Assembly: GCA_019689555.1 (NCBI GenBank)
Contig: JADGHE010000009.1
Span: forward strand, 1 to 64,000
DNA from: Variibacter sp.
GTDB lineage: Bacteria > Pseudomonadota > Alphaproteobacteria > Rhizobiales > Xanthobacteraceae
DNA length: 64,000 nucleotides
Direction of reading: 5' to 3'
Shown here: piece after piece, positions 59,758 through 64,000 of the stretch
How the letters are laid out: the number at the start of each line of letters is the position of its first letter
How positions within the stretch are numbered: position 1 is the stretch's first letter
Translations under genes and position numbers: made by a program
Notes under the pieces: generated by a model
Databases searched by the model: none
Seen by the model: the letters and a program-made list of their open reading frames with translations, nothing else
Told to the model about the DNA's origin: nothing

Positions 59758-60030
59758 ATGGCGAAAGAGGATCTGCTCGAATTCGAAGGCGTGGTCACCG
59801 AGGTCCTGCCGGACGGCAATTTTCGCGTGAAGCTCGAAAACGGCCACGAGGTGCTCGCCTATACGGCCGGCAAGATGCGCAAGTTCCGCATCCGCACCGG
59901 CGTCGGCGACCGCGTGATCGTCGAAATGTCCCCGTACGACCTCGGGCGCGGGCGCATCAGCTTCCGCCACAAGTCGGACCGGCCGCCCGTGATCGGCTCG
60001 GGCCAGCGCCGGCCGCAGTACCGGCGGTAG
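59758..60030 (+). CDS. infA: translation initiation factor IF-1 with C-terminal tail
   Basis: 90-residue OB-fold protein: [66 protein letters not shown]-1 is normally about 72 residues; this one adds 18 basic, Pro/Arg/Gln-rich residues ([18 protein letters not shown]). It may be a paralogue of a standard infA elsewhere, as seen in other Hyphomicrobiales, or the only copy. Its neighbour is the DEAD-box helicase gene. The convergent MBL gene begins 13 bp after its stop. Confidence 0.93.
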   Translation: MAKEDLLEFEGVVTEVLPDGNFRVKLENGHEVLAYTAGKMRKFRIRTGVGDRVIVEMSPYDLGRGRISFRHKSDRPPVIGSGQRRPQYRR

Positions 60031-60043
60031 CGCCCCGCGCCCG

Positions 60044-60679
60044 TCAGCGCAGAAACGGGTTCGTCAAGCGTTCCTGACCGATCGTGCTGGTCGGCCCGTG
60101 GCCGCAGATGAAAGCCACGTCGTCGCCGAGCGGCAACAGCTTGGTCTTGATGGAGCGCATGAGCGCCTCATGGTCGCCACCGGGGAGGTCGGTGCGGCCG
60201 ACGGAGCCGTTGAACAGCACGTCGCCGACGATCGCGAAACGCTCGGCCGCATTCACGAAGACCACGCTGCCCGGCGAATGGCCCGGGCAATGCAGAACGC
60301 TGAACGACAGCGCGCCGACCGTCACCTCGTCCCCTTCCTCGAGCCAGCGGTCAGGGGTGACGGCGCGCGCACGCATGCCGTAGGCGCGGCCGGTCTCGGC
60401 GAGATGCTGAAGGAGAAAGAGGTCGCCCCGTTGCGGCCCTTCGATCGGCACGCCCAGCCGCTCCTTGAGCTCGGCCGCGCCGCCGGCATGGTCGATGTGG
60501 CCGTGCGTCAGCAAAATCTTTTCGACCGTGACGCCCGCGCTTCGGATCGCCTCCTCGATCCGGTCGAGCTCTCCGCCCGGGTCGATCACGGCGCCGCGCC
60601 CGGTCGAATCGGACCACAGCAGCGTACAGTTCTGCTGGAACGGCGTGACGGGAATGATGGCGGCACGAAAATCAGGCAT
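60044..60679 (-). CDS. MBL-fold metallo-hydrolase
   Basis: 211-residue metallo-beta-lactamase-fold enzyme. The zinc motif is LLTHGHIDHAGGAAEL (about 54-69, HxHxDH). HCPGHSPGS (about 133), the bridging Asp in AIVGDVLF, and the last ligand His in ICGHGPTST complete the site. It resembles the glyoxalase II-like YcbL family. The ATG at 60679 (MPDFRAAIIPV) is chosen; open sequence upstream on this strand is not family-like. Substrate unknown; hydroxyacylglutathione-type thioesters are possible. Confidence 0.92.
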   Translation of the reverse strand: MPDFRAAIIPVTPFQQNCTLLWSDSTGRGAVIDPGGELDRIEEAIRSAGVTVEKILLTHGHIDHAGGAAELKERLGVPIEGPQRGDLFLLQHLAETGRAYGMRARAVTPDRWLEEGDEVTVGALSFSVLHCPGHSPGSVVFVNAAERFAIVGDVLFNGSVGRTDLPGGDHEALMRSIKTKLLPLGDDVAFICGHGPTSTIGQERLTNPFLR

Positions 60680-61091
60680 GATCGACACTCTCGAAAGCGG
60701 GCGGCGCCGCGGCGCATGCCGCCCCGGGGTTCTTGTCTGCGCTTGATCCGTTGGGGGAGCCGGCGGTCGTATCTCCTCGGCTTGGCCGCTGTCGAGTGCT
60801 CGGCCTGACGGTTTGGCCATGCACTCCGCGCGGGCGACGACCTGCCGCTGCGCCGCACGGGGCGGCCGCCGCTCGCGCGGCGGGTTCGGCAATACCGTCG
60901 CGCGAGCACGAAAAACCATACTCCGAGAAGTGCCTGCGCGCGAGGACGCCCCCGGCGCGCGCGAGCCGCCGCAGACGTTGTCAGCAGGGCGGACGCGGAA
61001 AGGGAGGCGACTGACAACCATCGGCGGGATGTGCGATTCAATGCGCGCCGCAGCCCGGCGGCGGGTTCCCTCACGGCGAGAGGTTCGGAGC
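60680..61091. other. divergent region with inverted repeat
   Basis: 412 bp between the MBL gene and the amidohydrolase. It contains a perfect 8-bp inverted repeat GTTGTCAG (60977-60984) and CTGACAAC (61011-61018) separated by 26 bases, 74 bp upstream of the amidohydrolase start, that could bind a regulator. No gene is supported. Confidence 0.5.
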
Positions 61092-62099
61092 ATGGTCAAA
61101 GGCCGCACAGTCGACGTCCACACCCACATTCTCACCATCGAGGCCATGCAGCGCCTCGCCAAGCTCTCCCCGCGCGTCGCGCCGATCCTCAAGGACGTGC
61201 GGGAGCACGAGGCGGCGGTGATGGAGATCAACGGCGAGGTGATGCAGGTCGTGGTGCCGCGCGGCATCTGGGACGTCGACTGGCGCTTGCGCGAGATGGA
61301 CGAGAACGGGGTCGACGTCCACGTCCTCGCGCACGCCACGCAGACCTTCTACTACGAGGAGGAGCCGGCGCTCGCCGCGGAGTGCGCGGCGGTGCAGAAC
61401 GAGGACATCGCCGCCGTCGTCAAGCGGCATCCCGACCGCTTCGTCGGCCTCGCCGCGCTGCCGATGCAGGCGCCGGAGCGCGCCGCCGCGGAGCTGCGCC
61501 GCGCCATGACGGCGCTCGGGCTCAAGGGCGCGCATCTGGGCTCGAACATCGCGGGCCGCAACCTCGACGATCCGGCCCTCGAACCGGTGTGGGAAGCGGC
61601 GGAGGAGCTCGGCGCCTTCTTCCTCGTGCACCCGCAGAACTATGCGTCGCGCGAGCGCATGAGCGCCTACTACCTCGCGAACTTCGTCGGCCTGCCTTTC
61701 GAGACGACGCTCGCCGCGGCCTCGCTCGTCTTCGGCGGGGTGCTCGAGCGCCATCCGAATCTCAAGTTCTGCCTCGCGCACGGGGGCGGCTACGTGCCCT
61801 ATCAGAAGGGGCGCTTCATCCACGGATGGAAGGTGCGGCCGGAGCCCAAGGTTCATCTCAAGGACGGCCCCGAGCGCTCGCTCTCGCGGCTCTACTACGA
61901 TAGCATCGTGCACTCCGCGCACACCTTGAAATTCCTCGTCGAGTCGGCGGGCCACGAGCACGTGCTCATGGGCAGCGACTATCCGTTCGACATGGGCAAT
62001 TTCGACTGCGTCGCGCGCGTGCGCGCGGCCGATCTTCCGGCGGAGCAGCGCGACAGCATCCTCGGCCGGCGGGCGATGGAACTGCTCGGGATGGCGTGA
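61092..62099 (+). CDS. amidohydrolase-2 (ACMSD-like) decarboxylase/hydrolase
   Basis: 335-residue TIM-barrel metalloenzyme. The metal motif VDVHTHI is at residues 7-13; further ligands are His in FFLVHPQNY (about 184), His in [15 protein letters not shown] and Asp in [12 protein letters not shown] (about 297). This pattern fits aminocarboxymuconate-semialdehyde decarboxylase and gamma-resorcylate-type decarboxylases, which act in aromatic or tryptophan catabolism. ATG at 61092. The next gene, glutaryl-CoA dehydrogenase, is also in tryptophan/lysine/aromatic breakdown, which supports a catabolic role by context only. Confidence 0.92.
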   Translation: MVKGRTVDVHTHILTIEAMQRLAKLSPRVAPILKDVREHEAAVMEINGEVMQVVVPRGIWDVDWRLREMDENGVDVHVLAHATQTFYYEEEPALAAECAAVQNEDIAAVVKRHPDRFVGLAALPMQAPERAAAELRRAMTALGLKGAHLGSNIAGRNLDDPALEPVWEAAEELGAFFLVHPQNYASRERMSAYYLANFVGLPFETTLAAASLVFGGVLERHPNLKFCLAHGGGYVPYQKGRFIHGWKVRPEPKVHLKDGPERSLSRLYYDSIVHSAHTLKFLVESAGHEHVLMGSDYPFDMGNFDCVARVRAADLPAEQRDSILGRRAMELLGMA

Positions 62100-62332
62100 G
62101 GCGGGGGCTCGCGGTCCCGCGCCTGGCCCTGGGGGCGCCGCCGGCGCCGCGGGCCGGTCCGGTTTGCGGCCGCCGGCCCGCCCCGCGCGGACCGGCCCCA
62201 CGGGGGCGCGGTGCGTCACGAGACACTTTGTCCTTTGCGGCCGTTCGCTCTAAGAAGGGCGGGACCGCGATTGAGGGGAGGCCGCCCGCCTGCGGCGCGC
62301 GGAAATCGCGCTTCTGCCGAGGAGTGAAAGTC

Positions 62333-63553
62333 ATGTCGCACGCTGCGGACACACGCGAGGAGCGGCGCACGGCGCCGCCGAAGGAGGACGCCTTCAACTG
62401 GGAGGACCCCCTCGACCTCGAAGGCGAACTCACCGAGGAAGAACGCATGGTGCGCGACACGGCGCGCGCCTACGCGCAGGAAAAGCTCTTTCCGCGCGTG
62501 CTCACCGCCTATCGGGAGGAGCGCTTCGACCGCGAGATCATGACCGAGATGGGGGCGCTCGGGCTGCTCGGCCCGACGATTCCCGAGGAGTATGGCGGCG
62601 CCGGCCTCAACTACGTCTCCTACGGCCTGATCGCGCGGGAGATCGAGCGCGTCGATTCCGGCTACCGGTCGGCGATGTCGGTGCAATCGTCGCTGGTCAT
62701 GCACCCGATCTACGCCTATGGCAACGAGGAGCAGAAGCGCAAATACCTGCCCAAGCTCGCGACCGGAGAGCTGGTCGGCTGCTTCGGCCTCACCGAGCCG
62801 AACCACGGCTCCGATCCCGGCTCCATGGTGACGCGCGCGCAGAAGGTTCCGGGCGGCTACAGCCTGACGGGGGCGAAGACCTGGATCACGAACGCGCCGG
62901 TCGCCGACATCGCGATCATTTGGGCGAAGCTTGACGACGTCATCCGCGGCTTCATCGTCGAGCGCGGCACGAAGGGCTTCTCCACGCCGAAGATCGAGGG
63001 CAAGCTCAGCCTGCGCGCCTCCGTGACCGGAGAGGTGGTGCTCGACGGCGCCTTCGTGCCGGAGGCGAATATCCTGCCGAACGCCAGGGGGCTTTCCGGA
63101 CCGTTCGGGTGCCTCAACCGCGCGCGCTACGGCATCGCCTGGGGCTCGATGGGAGCGGCCGAGTTCTGCTGGCATCGCGCGCGGCAATACGTGCTGGACA
63201 GGAAGCAGTTCGGCCGACCCCTCGCCGCCAATCAGCTCATTCAGAAGAAGCTCGCCGACATGCAGACGGAGATCGCGCTGGGCCTGTGCGGCGCGCTGCG
63301 GCTCGGCCGGCTGATGGACCAGGGGAAGGCGGCGCCGGCCGCAATCTCGCTGATGAAGCGCAACAACTGCGGCAAGGCCCTCGACATCGCACGCATGGCG
63401 CGCGACATGCACGGCGGCAACGGCATTTCCGACGAGTTCCACGTCATGCGCGTGCTGGCGAACCTCGAGACGGTCAACACCTACGAGGGGACGCACGACA
63501 TCCACGCGCTGATCCTCGGGCGCGCGCAGACGGGCATCCAGGCGTTCTGCTAG
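62333..63553 (+). CDS. gcdH: glutaryl-CoA dehydrogenase
   Basis: 406-residue FAD enzyme that oxidises and decarboxylates glutaryl-CoA to crotonyl-CoA. N-terminal [32 protein letters not shown] is characteristic. The FAD/substrate region is [20 protein letters not shown] (about 148-167) with [31 protein letters not shown]-type sequence lies near 295-315. The catalytic Glu is in [32 protein letters not shown] precedes the ATG at 62333 by 8 bases. It degrades glutaryl-CoA from lysine, tryptophan or benzoyl-CoA pathways. Confidence 0.96.
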   Translation: MSHAADTREERRTAPPKEDAFNWEDPLDLEGELTEEERMVRDTARAYAQEKLFPRVLTAYREERFDREIMTEMGALGLLGPTIPEEYGGAGLNYVSYGLIAREIERVDSGYRSAMSVQSSLVMHPIYAYGNEEQKRKYLPKLATGELVGCFGLTEPNHGSDPGSMVTRAQKVPGGYSLTGAKTWITNAPVADIAIIWAKLDDVIRGFIVERGTKGFSTPKIEGKLSLRASVTGEVVLDGAFVPEANILPNARGLSGPFGCLNRARYGIAWGSMGAAEFCWHRARQYVLDRKQFGRPLAANQLIQKKLADMQTEIALGLCGALRLGRLMDQGKAAPAAISLMKRNNCGKALDIARMARDMHGGNGISDEFHVMRVLANLETVNTYEGTHDIHALILGRAQTGIQAFC

Positions 63554-63757
63554 CATTGAGCTCTCCCTGAAGGGAGAGGCGAGCGCGAAGCGCCGGTGCG
63601 GAAACAGGTGGACAAAAAACGAAGGACAGCCGACCGCCGATCTGGGCGGTTGCGGCGGGAGCGCGCGTTTCCCGCCCGGCGCGCCGCGGGCGAGGTTTGC
63701 GTGCCGTCTTCCGCGCCGGCGCCGGGGTGAAAGGTGCAGGGCGGTGGCGGCGGCGGG

Positions 63758-64000
63758 CTACGCTCTCAGGAATTCATCGGCCGTGAACAACGCGCGGAAG
63801 GGGATGCCCTCAGCCGCGAAGGTCTCGGCCGCGCCTTCCTGGCGGTCGACCATCGTCAGCACGAGCGCGATCTGCGCGCCTTCGTCGCGCACCGCCTTCA
63901 CGGCCTGGATGGCGGAGCCCCCCGTCGTCGCCACGTCCTCCACGATGACGACCCGGCGGCCGCGCAGCGTTTCGCCCTTGGGCAGGCCCTCGACCAGCTT
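63758..64000 (-). CDS. pyrE: orotate phosphoribosyltransferase (5' part beyond the window)
   Basis: Only the C-terminal 80 residues are inside the window; the gene continues past 64000. The PRPP-binding motif [21 protein letters not shown], followed by [26 protein letters not shown] and FTADEFL at the end, identifies PyrE, which makes OMP from orotate in pyrimidine synthesis. Convergent with gcdH after a 204-bp gap without visible features. Confidence 0.93.
   Translation of the reverse strand, partial: KLVEGLPKGETLRGRRVVIVEDVATTGGSAIQAVKAVRDEGAQIALVLTMVDRQEGAAETFAAEGIPFRALFTADEFLRA

Noticed and set aside
60680-61339. Upstream extension of the MBL-fold protein by more than 200 residues
   Set aside because: The added sequence overlaps the rightward amidohydrolase antisense and has no family match; the ATG at 60679 gives the family start.
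1-64000. CRISPR arrays, insertion sequences, prophage genes, rRNA, riboswitches
   Set aside because: I found no regularly spaced repeats, transposase or phage-structure proteins, rRNA segments, or recognisable riboswitch consensus in the intergenic regions.

Overview
The window is high-GC DNA (roughly two thirds G+C) with the gene content of an alphaproteobacterium, most likely order Hyphomicrobiales (Rhizobiales). The signs are a DnaX without the zinc-binding cysteines, a long tad/cpa Flp-pilus locus, tripartite tricarboxylate transporters, opgG-opgH, DUF1326/DUF2182, paired epmA-epmB and CtrA-like TTAACC boxes. Genus cannot be decided from the sequence. The window opens with a run of 29 G that looks like an assembly or read artefact, and it ends inside pyrE. 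I see no IS element, prophage, CRISPR array or rRNA; there is one tRNA and one SRP RNA.

Layout. (1) 64-12327, all leftward: acyl-CoA dehydrogenase, tripartite transporter tctC-tctB-tctA, a GntR regulator, a thiamine-diphosphate 2-hydroxyacyl-CoA lyase-type enzyme, a formyl-CoA transferase, an ALDH1L1-type 10-formyl-THF hydrolase/formyltransferase and formate-THF ligase. Together they read as a catabolic module: import a carboxylic acid, charge it with CoA from formyl-CoA, release formyl-CoA or formate, and feed the one-carbon unit into folate. The transferase carries an 85-residue Lys/Arg/Ala histone-H1-like N-terminal tail. (2) 12536-16191: DUF1328 protein, a FeeM-type N-acyltransferase with CtrA-like boxes upstream, dnaX and the SRP RNA. 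(3) 16301-20418: a leftward sulfur-type operon of an FMN monooxygenase plus metQ-metN-metI, with an elaborate repeat/dyad element at its promoter. (4) 20507-23095: HIT protein, then nudC preceded by an overlapping 17-codon leader frame, and a PfkB kinase.

(5) 23079-35799: Flp/Tad pilus locus. Two pilins, cpaA-cpaB-cpaC-cpaD-cpaE-cpaF-tadB-tadC run rightward; two TadE/G-like minor pilins, a secretin-N-domain protein and tadD run leftward at the flanks. (6) 36018-38664: M17 aminopeptidase, MarR regulator, NlpC/P60 hydrolase. (7) 38700-40856: DUF2182, DUF1326 and a PAS protein, leftward. (8) 41206-45083: lipoprotein, epmA, epmB (EF-P beta-lysylation, no efp nearby), and a basic secreted protein. 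(9) 45121-48980: cupin, luciferase-like oxidoreductase, L,D-transpeptidase, and a trypsin-fold PDZ protein lacking its catalytic residues.

(10) 49146-52303: cspA-type gene with clear promoter and terminator, a DUF1428-VOC-VOC fusion plus SRPBCC pair behind an AT-rich patch, and tRNA-Arg(CCG). (11) 52667-56454: opgG-opgH for periplasmic glucans. (12) 56623-64000: tyrosine phosphatase, SDR, DEAD-box helicase, a tailed IF-1, an MBL hydrolase, an amidohydrolase, glutaryl-CoA dehydrogenase and partial pyrE.

The most interesting material is the formyl-CoA module in region 1. Most other content is ordinary housekeeping with small oddities listed in the findings.
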